From Micromonospora sediminicola (lineage in GTDB: Bacteria > Actinomycetota > Actinomycetes > Mycobacteriales > Micromonosporaceae), in assembly GCF_900089585.1 (NCBI RefSeq), contig NZ_FLRH01000004.1, positions 427,001-491,000 on the forward strand: a stretch of DNA of 64,000 bases. Direction: 5' to 3'. The notes beneath the pieces were generated by a model, which made no database searches, had not been told where the DNA came from, and worked only from the letters and a program-made list of their open reading frames with translations. The translations under genes were made by a program, and so were the position numbers. Below, piece by piece: positions 41,299 through 48,786 of the stretch. The first letter of the stretch is position 1; every line of letters begins with the position of its first letter.

Positions 41299-42488
41299 CC
41301 GCCCACGGTGGCGAGGTCGCCCACCACGGTGTTGGACAGCGCCCGCCCGTCCTGGCGGACCTGGCGCAGATACCACTTCTGCACCGGCGCGTGCGTGGTC
41401 GGCGAGAACTGCCAGGTGCCGCGCGGGCTGGCGATCTGTCCGAGCTGGCCGATCGCGGCGTTGACCCGTTCCGGGGTGGGGTCGTCGCCGGCCGCCGCGA
41501 CCGCCCGGTCCAGCACCGCCGCCGCGTCGTAGGAGGCCATCGCGTAGGTCGTCGGGGACCCGTCGTGCGCGGCCTTCCAGGCGGCCACGAACGCCCGGTT
41601 CTCGGCGTTGTCGAGGTCGGGCGAGTAGTTCAGCACCGAGTAGATGTTCCGGGCCGCGTCGCCCTGCGCGTCGAGCACGCCGCCCTCGGTCAGGAACCCG
41701 GCGGCGTAGAGCGGCACGTCCCTGATCTCCGACTGGGCGTACTGCTTGACGAAGTCGACAGCGGCGCTGCCGGCGTAGAACGTGTAGACCGCGTCCGCGC
41801 CGGACGCCTTGATCCGGGCGAAGTACGGGGTGAAGTTGGTGGTCGCCGGGAACGGCGTGAACGTGGTCTTGCCGTCCGGGTTGGCGAGCCGTCCGCCGGC
41901 CCTGGCGAACGCCTCGGTGAAGCCGCGCAGCTCGTCCCAGCCGCCCTGGTAGTCCGGGCCGATGGCGTAGACGCTGCCCTTGACGTCGTCGCGCACGTGC
42001 TGGGCGATCGCCTCGCCCGGCTCGTCGGAGAGGTAGGAGGTGTGCCAGACCCGGGACACGTCCTTGATCTCCGGCCGGCCGTTGGAGCCGACGAACGGCA
42101 CCTTCGTCTCGTTGAGCAGCGGATAGACCGCGGCCACCGAGCCGCCGCCGACGATGCCGGTCAGCGCCACCACCCGGTCCTGCTTGAGCAGTTTGGTGGC
42201 GGCCGGCACGGCGGTCGCCGCGCCGTTGCCCTCGTCCGCCACGACCAGTTCCACCTTCTTGCCGCCGAGCTTGCCGTCGTGGGTGGACAGGTAGAGCTGG
42301 AAGCCGTCGCGGATGTCCTTGCCGACCGCCTGGTACGTGCCGGACAGGGACGCGAGCAGGCCGATCCGGACGGTGGCGTCGGCGCCGCCGCCGGGCCGGT
42401 CCTCGGCGCAGGCGGGCGCCGCGAGCAGGACGAGGGCGAGCAGCGCCGCGGTGCGGGCACGGCTGCGCCGGGGCAGGGTCAGGGACAT
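41295..42488 (-). CDS. ABC transporter substrate-binding protein (LivK-like)
   Basis: 397 residues. A lipoprotein signal: SRARTAALLALVLLAAPACAED, the Cys being the probable lipidation site. The mature part is a type I periplasmic-binding fold: RIGLLASLSGTYQAVGKDIRDG, LVVADEGNGAATAVPAATKLLKQDRVVALTG, VYAIGPDYQGGWDELRGF, FTPYFARIKASGADAVYTFYAG. The closest families bind amino acids, amides or aromatic acids; ligand not deducible. GGAG seven bases before the ATG. First gene of the transport part of the operon, 47 bases downstream of the roadblock gene. Confidence 0.9.
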   Translation of the reverse strand: MSLTLPRRSRARTAALLALVLLAAPACAEDRPGGGADATVRIGLLASLSGTYQAVGKDIRDGFQLYLSTHDGKLGGKKVELVVADEGNGAATAVPAATKLLKQDRVVALTGIVGGGSVAAVYPLLNETKVPFVGSNGRPEIKDVSRVWHTSYLSDEPGEAIAQHVRDDVKGSVYAIGPDYQGGWDELRGFTEAFARAGGRLANPDGKTTFTPFPATTNFTPYFARIKASGADAVYTFYAGSAAVDFVKQYAQSEIRDVPLYAAGFLTEGGVLDAQGDAARNIYSVLNYSPDLDNAENRAFVAAWKAAHDGSPTTYAMASYDAAAVLDRAVAAAGDDPTPERVNAAIGQLGQIASPRGTWQFSPTTHAPVQKWYLRQVRQDGRALSNTVVGDLATVGG

Positions 42489-42535
42489 GGTGTCTCTCCT
42501 GTGCGAGGGGGATGGATCCGGCGGGGTGCCGGCGG

Positions 42536-42940
42536 TCAGCGGCCGCGGCTCAGGGCCGCCCGGGCCGCGGGGGTGAGCGCGTCGCCGATGCGGTTCGCCA
42601 GCTCGGTCATCTCGTAGGAGACCTTGCCGACGTCGCACCTCGGGTCGGCGAGGACGAGCAGCGAGGCGCCGTCGTTGAAAGCCATGGAGAACATGAAGCC
42701 GCCCTCCAGCTGGGTGACGTTGGAGATCACCGCGCCGGCGTCGAAGAACGCCGCCGCCCCGCGCAGCAGGCTGACCAGCCCGCTGCCGGTCGCCGCCAGC
42801 TGGTCGGCCCGGTCCGGCGGGAGGCCGCGGGTGGCGGCCACCATCAGGCCGTCGCTGGAGATGGCGATCGCATGGCTGACCTCGGTGGCGCGCTCGGCGA
42901 ACGCGTCCAGCAGCCAGCCGAGATCCTGGTGGTCGGTCAC
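42536..42940 (-). CDS. Roadblock/LC7 domain protein (CvnB-like)
   Basis: 134 residues. The LDAFAERATEVSHAIAISSDGLMVAATRGLP stretch and the C-terminal VGKVSYEMTELANRIGDALTP are standard for actinobacterial Roadblock/LC7 proteins (CvnB), which sit between a nitrate-sensor-type kinase and a small GTPase in Cvn modules. Here the next Cvn genes (DUF742, GTPase) are missing and the operon continues with an ABC importer. GTG at 42940 is chosen (GGGAG five bases before it); 42946 is also in frame. Confidence 0.9.
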   Translation of the reverse strand: MTDHQDLGWLLDAFAERATEVSHAIAISSDGLMVAATRGLPPDRADQLAATGSGLVSLLRGAAAFFDAGAVISNVTQLEGGFMFSMAFNDGASLLVLADPRCDVGKVSYEMTELANRIGDALTPAARAALSRGR

Positions 42941-42958
42941 GGGCACTCCCTCGTCGGG

Positions 42959-45421
42959 TCAGTGGGTGATCAGGTTGGCCCGGCGGCCGGCGACGCCGCG
43001 GGCGTACGCGGCCATGGCGGTGGCCACCCGGGCCGGGTCCCGGTGGTCGGTGGCCGGCCGGGGCGCCGGGACACCGCCGGGCACCAGGTGCTCCTGCGGC
43101 TGCCGCCGGGGCAGCCCGGAGGTGGTGGTGCCGGCGACCCGTGGCTCGTCGACCCGCGCCGCCGACTGCCAGGCGTCGTCCGCGGGACCGGACCACGGCG
43201 TGCCGTCGACGCCCGGCCGGTCGCCCTGGAACCAGTGGTTGACCTGCGCGAAGATCACCGGCTCCTCGGTCGGCGGGGCGCCGCCGCCGGGCGCGGCCCG
43301 GAACACCGGGGCGACCGGGAGCGCCCGCTCGGCGGCCGGTCCGCCGGCCCACGGCTGCGGCGCCGGCGGGGCGACGGGCGCGACGGTGGCCCGCCCGGGC
43401 GGGTACGCGACCGTGGTGCGTGCCGCCCGCCGGGACGGCCGCTCGGGGCTGAGCAGGAACTCCTCGGGCGGCAGCGGCCGGGTCAACGCGGCCGGGAGGG
43501 CCACCTCGGCGATGGTGCCGCGGCGTGGTCCGGACCGGAGCTGGACGGCCGCGCCCAGCCGGGTGGCGAGCTGCCCCACCACGACCAGCCCCATCGCCCG
43601 GACGGTGGCGACGTCGATGGCGGGCGGCCGGGCGAGCAGGTCGTTGAGCTGCTGCCGGCGGTGCGGGGGCAGCCCGACGCCCTCGTCGCTGATCTGGACG
43701 ATCACCCGGTCGCCGAGGCTGCGGCCGGTCACCCAGGCCTCGGTGGCCGGCGGGGAGTAGCCGGTGGCGTTCTCCATCAGCTCGGCGAGCAGGTGCACCA
43801 CCTCGTCGACGGACTCGGCGGCGACCGCGACGTCGCCGTCGACCAGGCCGAGGCGGATCCGGGCGTAGTGCTCGATCTGGCTCTGCGCGGCCTGGAGCAC
43901 CTGGGGCAACGGCACGTCGTGGTGGCGTACCCGGCCGACGCCCACACCGCCCAGTACGAGCAGGCTGGCGTTGATCCGGCCCATCCGGGTGGCGAGGTTG
44001 TCCAGCGCGTAGAGCTGGTGCAGCCGGTCGGGGTCGGTCTCGTCCCGCTCGACCCGGTCCACCTGGGCCAGCACCGCGTCGACCAGACGCTGCTCCCGGC
44101 GGCTGAGGTGGATGAAGATCTCCGCGGTGTTGGCCCGCATCACCGCCTGCTCCGCCGCCGTCCGCACGGCCGCCCGATGCACCGCGCTGAACGCCTGCCC
44201 GACCTCGCCGATCTCGTCGTCGCCGGAGACCTCCAGCGTGTCGACGGCCTGCCGGCGGGCCAGCTCGTCCGGGTCGACCGAGGCGCTGTCCGGTTCCTGG
44301 AGCCGGGCCACCACCTGGGGCAGTCGCTCGAACGCGACCGCGTTCGCCGCGTCCCGCAGCCGCCGCAGCCGCCGGGTGATCTGGCGGGCCACCGCCCAGG
44401 TCACCAGCGCGGTCAGCAGCAGGGCCAGCACCGTGGCCGCGGCCTCGACGACGGTGCGCCGCCGCTGGTCCGTGTGGGCCGCGCGGATGTCGTCGAGCAC
44501 CGTCCCGTCGACCCGCAGGCGCAGCTCGGCCAGGCGTACCGCCCACTGCTGGGTGGCGGTCAGCCAGGTCCCCAGATCCAGCTCCAGGCGGTCGCCCGCC
44601 GCCGTGCGGGCCACCTGGTCCAGCAGCCGTTGCAGCCGCAGCGCGCTCTCGCCGCTGCCGGCCTGCTCCCACCAGCCCTGCCAGGCCGGCCGGGCCAACG
44701 CCAGGAACGCGAGGCTCGCCTCGGTGACACCGGTCCGGGCGGCGGTGATGTCCTGCTGCAACGCGGGCGTCACCTGGCCGGCGGTGACCGCCCGCAGCAC
44801 CGCCACCTGCTGCTGGCCGACCGCCTCGGCCACCTTGGACAGCGCGGCCGAGGCCCGGATGCCGTCCGCGATCCGCGGGTTGACCACGCCGAGGGTGACG
44901 CTCTCGCGCAGGCCGAGCAGGTCGGCGATGACGATGCGGTAGCTGAACGTCATGGCCGACACCGAGGCGCGCTCGGCGGTGCGCACCTGGGCGCGCAGCG
45001 GGGCGAGGCTGTCCAGCGCCGCGTCGATCCGCGGCAGCACGGCCCGCTCGGCGGCGGCGCCGGACGGCACCTCGGCGCGCCGGCGACGGTAGCCGGCGAC
45101 CGCGGCGTCGGTGGCCGTGGTGGCGTCGGCGAAGGCGTCCTGCTGCTCCGGGGCGCCCCGGGTCAGCAGGTCGGCCGCGACGATCCGTTCGTACTGCAAC
45201 CGGTGGGCCAGGTCCCCGGCCTCGGCGCCGAGCTGGGCCAGCAGGCCGAGGTCGCTGGCGCGGGAGGTCTGCCGGGCGCTCTCGGTGAGGGCCAGGCCGG
45301 CGAAGCCCATCACGGCGACGAGCGGCGCGGCCACGATGAGGCGCATCCGGCCGCCGATCCGCCACCGGCGGCGGCGGGTCGGGTAGGGTCGGGCCGCGTG
45401 GGACCTCGTGCTCGACGCCAC
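42959..45421 (-). CDS. Nitrate/nitrite-sensing (NIT)-type histidine kinase-like protein, CvnA type
   Basis: 820 residues. One membrane helix (LIVAAPLVAVMGFAGLAL, about 28-45), a helical extracytoplasmic NIT sensor domain (to about 335), a second helix (VVEAAATVLALLLTALVTWAV), a HAMP-like linker and an HATPase domain with HLLAELMENATGYSPP and QISDEGVGLPP. The C-terminal 200 residues are Pro/Ala-rich, as in CvnA. In CvnA-type proteins the dimerisation helix reads LDHLATR; here it is LDNLATRMGRI, with Asn475 in the place of that His. That may abolish or alter phosphorylation. Start GTG 45421. It heads an operon with the roadblock gene and the Liv-type importer. Confidence 0.88.
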   Translation of the reverse strand: MASSTRSHAARPYPTRRRRWRIGGRMRLIVAAPLVAVMGFAGLALTESARQTSRASDLGLLAQLGAEAGDLAHRLQYERIVAADLLTRGAPEQQDAFADATTATDAAVAGYRRRRAEVPSGAAAERAVLPRIDAALDSLAPLRAQVRTAERASVSAMTFSYRIVIADLLGLRESVTLGVVNPRIADGIRASAALSKVAEAVGQQQVAVLRAVTAGQVTPALQQDITAARTGVTEASLAFLALARPAWQGWWEQAGSGESALRLQRLLDQVARTAAGDRLELDLGTWLTATQQWAVRLAELRLRVDGTVLDDIRAAHTDQRRRTVVEAAATVLALLLTALVTWAVARQITRRLRRLRDAANAVAFERLPQVVARLQEPDSASVDPDELARRQAVDTLEVSGDDEIGEVGQAFSAVHRAAVRTAAEQAVMRANTAEIFIHLSRREQRLVDAVLAQVDRVERDETDPDRLHQLYALDNLATRMGRINASLLVLGGVGVGRVRHHDVPLPQVLQAAQSQIEHYARIRLGLVDGDVAVAAESVDEVVHLLAELMENATGYSPPATEAWVTGRSLGDRVIVQISDEGVGLPPHRRQQLNDLLARPPAIDVATVRAMGLVVVGQLATRLGAAVQLRSGPRRGTIAEVALPAALTRPLPPEEFLLSPERPSRRAARTTVAYPPGRATVAPVAPPAPQPWAGGPAAERALPVAPVFRAAPGGGAPPTEEPVIFAQVNHWFQGDRPGVDGTPWSGPADDAWQSAARVDEPRVAGTTTSGLPRRQPQEHLVPGGVPAPRPATDHRDPARVATAMAAYARGVAGRRANLITH

Positions 45422-45519
45422 TGCTGACTCCCCGCACTGATCGGCAAAGTTCTATCTGCATTTGCGGATTGCACGTCCCATTGCGCCGGACGACGTGCGC
45501 GGAGGCCAGACCCGCTCGT

Positions 45520-45577
45520 GGTACAAACAGGCCGTACCAGCATCTGTACCCGGAGTTGGCGACGCCGGGGGCGTACC
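45520..45577. repeat. Cluster of GTACC half-sites upstream of the NIT-kinase operon
   Basis: GGTAC (45520-45524) and GTACC (45534-45538) form an inverted pair; further GTACC copies lie at 45546-45550 and 45573-45577. They fall in the gap between the XRE gene and the kinase gene, 100-150 bases upstream of the latter, so may be an operator array. The XRE regulator encoded just upstream is a candidate binder; that is inference. Confidence 0.35.
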
Positions 45578-45600
45578 CGGGGATCCGGAGGCGGCGGAGG

Positions 45601-46062
45601 TCAGTGCCGGCCGGCCGCCGACGGCGGTTGGCCCTCCGACCCGGGTTGTGCGAGCACCTGGCCGATCAGCTCCCGCAGCTCGTCGATGGCCGCCACCACG
45701 GCCTGCGGATCGCGGGGGTCGCGCCGCGGAGCCGGCGGCGGACCGGCCGGCTCCCAGCCCGCCACCTCAGCCGACCGCGGCCCCCGCCGCCCGTCCGCGG
45801 CCAACTGCTCCGCCGCGACGCGCGGCCACAGGTCCGCCAGCCGACCGCCGGTGGCGAGCACCTCGTCGCACCGGACGGCGAACTCCTGGCTGCCGAAGCG
45901 CCGGCCCGACTCGACCGCCGCGACCGTCTCCCGGCTGAACCGCACCCGCTCCGCCAGCGTCCGCTGGGTCAGGCCGCGTCGCGTCCGCCAGCGGCGCAGC
46001 TCGGCCCGGAACTGCCGGCTGGCGGCGGCGGGATCGGCGTTCGACGCGGGCGTGCGATCCAT
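45601..46062 (-). CDS. XRE-family helix-turn-helix regulator
   Basis: 153 residues. An HTH_31-type domain at residues 20-70 (ELRRWRTRRGLTQRTLAERVRFSRETVAAVESGRR), then DEVLATGGRLADLWPRV typical of the DUF5753-less short actinobacterial XRE proteins. The C-terminal tail is Pro-rich with a helical VVAAIDELRELIGQVL. No DUF397 partner gene is adjacent. It lies between the NIT-kinase operon and the P450 gene, on the same strand, and could control either. Confidence 0.82.
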   Translation of the reverse strand: MDRTPASNADPAAASRQFRAELRRWRTRRGLTQRTLAERVRFSRETVAAVESGRRFGSQEFAVRCDEVLATGGRLADLWPRVAAEQLAADGRRGPRSAEVAGWEPAGPPPAPRRDPRDPQAVVAAIDELRELIGQVLAQPGSEGQPPSAAGRH

Positions 46063-46229
46063 GTGCTCACCTTCGCGACGCCGGAGCGGCGCCGGCAGCA
46101 GATCGAGGGCGGGTGATGACTGGGCGTTCGCAGGGGGTCATTCTTAACCCACGGACGCGCGGGTGTGAAGACACGACTGCGCTCCGTGTCCGTCGACGGT
46201 GGCCGGTCGACGTCCCCATCGGCGCGCGG

Positions 46230-47504
46230 TCACGCCGCCGGACGCGACTCGGAGCGCACCGCCGGATCCACCACCACGGGCAGGCCACGGTGCGCGCGGA
46301 AGGCCAGGTTGGGCCGGAAGACGCGGTCACCGCGAGGCGCCGGACGCAGACCGGGCAACGCCGAGGCGAGGCGGGTGAGGGCGACACCCGCCTCCAGCCG
46401 GGCCAGCGCCGCACCGATGCAGAAGTGCGGCCCGTGCCCGAACGAGAGGTGGTCGTGCGCGTCCGGCCGCCCCGGGTCGAACCGGTCCGGGTGCCGGAAC
46501 ACCGACGGGTCCCGGTTGGCGGCGCCGATCAGCAACAGGCACCGCGCGCCGACCGGTATCGTGACGCCACCGAGCGTGACCGGCCGGTTCGTGATCCGCA
46601 GCCAGCCGTCGATGGCAGGCGCGAAGCGCAGCGTCTCGGCGAGGAAGGCCGCGACCTCGTCGGGCCGCTCGGCGAGCGCCCGCCACCGGTCCGGGTCGGC
46701 CAGCGCGTGGTCGAGGGCGTGGGCGAGCAGCCCGGCGGTGGTCTCGTGACCGGCCACCAGCAGGTTGAACACGATGCTCGACACCTCGGCGACGGTGAGG
46801 ACCGCGTCGTCGCCACCGCGGTACGCCAACAGCTCGTCCACGTAGTCGTCACCGCCTCGACCGTTCGCGCCGTGGTCGTCGAGCCGGCGCCGGACCAGGT
46901 CCTGGCAGTAGCGCCAGAACTCCAGCAGCCCGCCCGCCAGACGGACCTGCTCGGCCGGGTCCGGCCGCCCCCAGACCAACGCGATCTGCCCGTCCGCCCA
47001 GGCCCGGATCCGGGGCACGTCCCGGGCGGGCACGCCGAGGATGTCGAGCAGCACCAGCAGCGGCAGCTCGGCGGTGAACCCGGTGACCAGGTCCACCCGC
47101 TCGCCGGCCCGCGCGGCCAGCCGCGCCACCAGCTCGTCCACCCGGCGCCGGACGATCCGCCCGTACCGCTGCTCGACCCGCTCGGTCGTGTTGGCGAACG
47201 TGACGCGCAGCGCCCGACGGGTGCGCGGGTGCACCGGCGGGTCCGCCGCGGCCGTGGTGGGCGGGGCGTCGATCTCGGCGACCAGCGCCAACGCCTCGGG
47301 GCACATGTCGTAGACCGGGGCGAGCGTGAGGGCGTTGCCGAACGTACGCGCGTCGGCGAGCGCCCGCCGCACGTCGGCGTGCCGGGTGATCAGCCACAGC
47401 CCCAGCTCGTCGTCGTGGTGCACCCCGCCGCCGTCGGCCAGCAGTCGCGCCCACACGCCGGACGGGTCGGTGAGATAGGCCCCCGTGAACGGATCCAGTC
47501 GCAT
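46230..47504 (-). CDS. Cytochrome P450
   Basis: 424 residues, soluble class I bacterial P450. I-helix AGHETT (251-256), K-helix ETLR (290-293), and heme loop FGHGPHFCIGAALARLE with Cys362 as the iron ligand. The F-G region is otherwise normal. The family resembles CYP105/107-like enzymes that hydroxylate specialised metabolites, but the substrate is unknown and no ferredoxin gene adjoins it. AGGAGG seven bases before the ATG. It stands 5.5 kb from the megasynthase and may or may not serve it. Confidence 0.93.
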   Translation of the reverse strand: MRLDPFTGAYLTDPSGVWARLLADGGGVHHDDELGLWLITRHADVRRALADARTFGNALTLAPVYDMCPEALALVAEIDAPPTTAAADPPVHPRTRRALRVTFANTTERVEQRYGRIVRRRVDELVARLAARAGERVDLVTGFTAELPLLVLLDILGVPARDVPRIRAWADGQIALVWGRPDPAEQVRLAGGLLEFWRYCQDLVRRRLDDHGANGRGGDDYVDELLAYRGGDDAVLTVAEVSSIVFNLLVAGHETTAGLLAHALDHALADPDRWRALAERPDEVAAFLAETLRFAPAIDGWLRITNRPVTLGGVTIPVGARCLLLIGAANRDPSVFRHPDRFDPGRPDAHDHLSFGHGPHFCIGAALARLEAGVALTRLASALPGLRPAPRGDRVFRPNLAFRAHRGLPVVVDPAVRSESRPAA

Positions 47505-47676
47505 GGCCGCCTCCTGACGTACCGGTCACTTTCCTTACCGTGCGCTATCGGACGAACACGCGTCAACATCCGTGGACATCGATATATTTCTGCCGCTCCC
47601 GCGCAATCTGCACCCCGCCCCTTGCCCCCTGCGCCTCCCTTCCGGCGGTGAGGGGCGGGGGTGGCAGGATCGGGAG

Positions 47677-48723
47677 GTGCGCGCGGTGGTGATCGAGGAG
47701 TTCGGGGTGGCGCCGGAGGTCCGGGAGGTGCCGGATCCGGCGCCGACGCCCGACGGGGTGGTCGTGCGGGTCGCTGCGACCGGGCTCTGCCGCAGCGACT
47801 GGCACGGCTGGCAGGGCCACGACCCGGACATCCGCCTGCCGCACGTGCCCGGGCACGAGTTCGCCGGCGTGGTCGTGGCCGTCGGCGCGGAGGTGCGCGG
47901 CTGGCGGCCCGGCGACCGGGTCACCGCGCCGTTCGTCTGCGCCTGCGGACGCTGCCCCTCCTGCCTCGCCGGCGACCAGCAGGTCTGCGAGCGGCAGACC
48001 CAGCCCGGCTTCACCGGCTGGGGGTCGTTCGCCGAACACGTGGCCGTGCGCGACGCCGACGTCAATCTGGTCCGGCTGCCGGACGACCTGGACGACCTCA
48101 CCGCCGCCGCGCTGGGCTGCCGGTTCGCCACCGCGTTCCGGGCCGTGGTCGGGCAGGGCCGGGTGGCCGCCGGGGAGTGGGTGGCCGTACACGGGTGCGG
48201 TGGGGTCGGCCTGTCCGCGGTGATGATCGCGGCGGCGAGCGGCGCCCGGGTGGTGGCGGTCGACGTGGCGCCCGCCGCGCTGGAGCTGGCCCGGCGCTGC
48301 GGGGCCGCGGTCTGTCTCGACGGCGCCGCGCTGGGCGGCCCCGGCGCGGTGGCCGCCGCGGTCCGCGAGGCGACCGGCGGCGGCGCGCACCTCTCGCTCG
48401 ACGCGCTGGGCAGCGACGCCACCTGCGTCGCCTCCGTCGAGAGCCTGCGCCGGCGGGGTCGGCACGTGCAGGTCGGGCTGCTGCCCGCGGCGCAGGGCCG
48501 GCCCGCCCTGCCGATGGACCTGGTGATCGCGTACGAACTGGAGCTGCGCGGCAGCCACGGCATGCCGGCGCACGCCTACCCGGAGATGCTGCGCCTGGTC
48601 ACCGCCGGGGTGCTGCGCCCCGGCGAGCTGGTCACCCGCACCATCGACCTCGCGGCGGCGCCGCAGGCGTTGGCCACCATGGACCGTCCGACCGCCGCCG
48701 GGATGTGCCTCATCCGTCCCTGA
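47677..48723 (+). CDS. Zinc-dependent alcohol dehydrogenase (MDR family)
   Basis: 348 residues. Catalytic zinc ligands in TGLCRSDWHGWQ (Cys, with the adjacent Asp/His) and LPHVPGHEFAGVV (His-Glu); structural zinc cluster CACGRCPSCLAGDQQVC with four Cys; Rossmann motif VHGCGGVGLSAVMIAAASGA. NAD(P)-dependent oxidation of an alcohol; the SHGMPAHAYPEML stretch occurs in mannitol/short-chain-alcohol-like members, so substrate open. A CAGGAT (47665-47670) seven bases before the GTG suggests a leaderless mRNA. It is divergent from the P450 gene; a terminator follows the stop. Confidence 0.88.
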   Translation: MRAVVIEEFGVAPEVREVPDPAPTPDGVVVRVAATGLCRSDWHGWQGHDPDIRLPHVPGHEFAGVVVAVGAEVRGWRPGDRVTAPFVCACGRCPSCLAGDQQVCERQTQPGFTGWGSFAEHVAVRDADVNLVRLPDDLDDLTAAALGCRFATAFRAVVGQGRVAAGEWVAVHGCGGVGLSAVMIAAASGARVVAVDVAPAALELARRCGAAVCLDGAALGGPGAVAAAVREATGGGAHLSLDALGSDATCVASVESLRRRGRHVQVGLLPAAQGRPALPMDLVIAYELELRGSHGMPAHAYPEMLRLVTAGVLRPGELVTRTIDLAAAPQALATMDRPTAAGMCLIRP

Positions 48724-48729
48724 CACGAC

Positions 48730-48776
48730 CGCGGGCCGGCCCGACGTCGGGAAACCCCGACGCGGACCGGCCCGCG
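48730..48776. terminator. Nested bidirectional terminator
   Basis: Outer stem CGCGGGCCGG (48730-48739) with CCGGCCCGCG (48767-48776), inner stem around CGTCGGG-AAA-CCCCGACG. It separates the converging alcohol dehydrogenase and secreted-protein genes. Confidence 0.75.
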
Positions 48777-48786
48777 ACCGACCGGC

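Noticed and set aside
41295..45461. A 1388-residue frame including the binding protein
   Set aside because: The lipoprotein signal starts at 42488 with a ribosome binding site; upstream residues are a shadow of the kinase gene.
46230..48723. P450 and alcohol dehydrogenase as certain members of the megasynthase cluster
   Set aside because: They lie beyond a large secreted-protein gene and a gene-free kilobase, with opposite orientations; membership is possible but unsupported.
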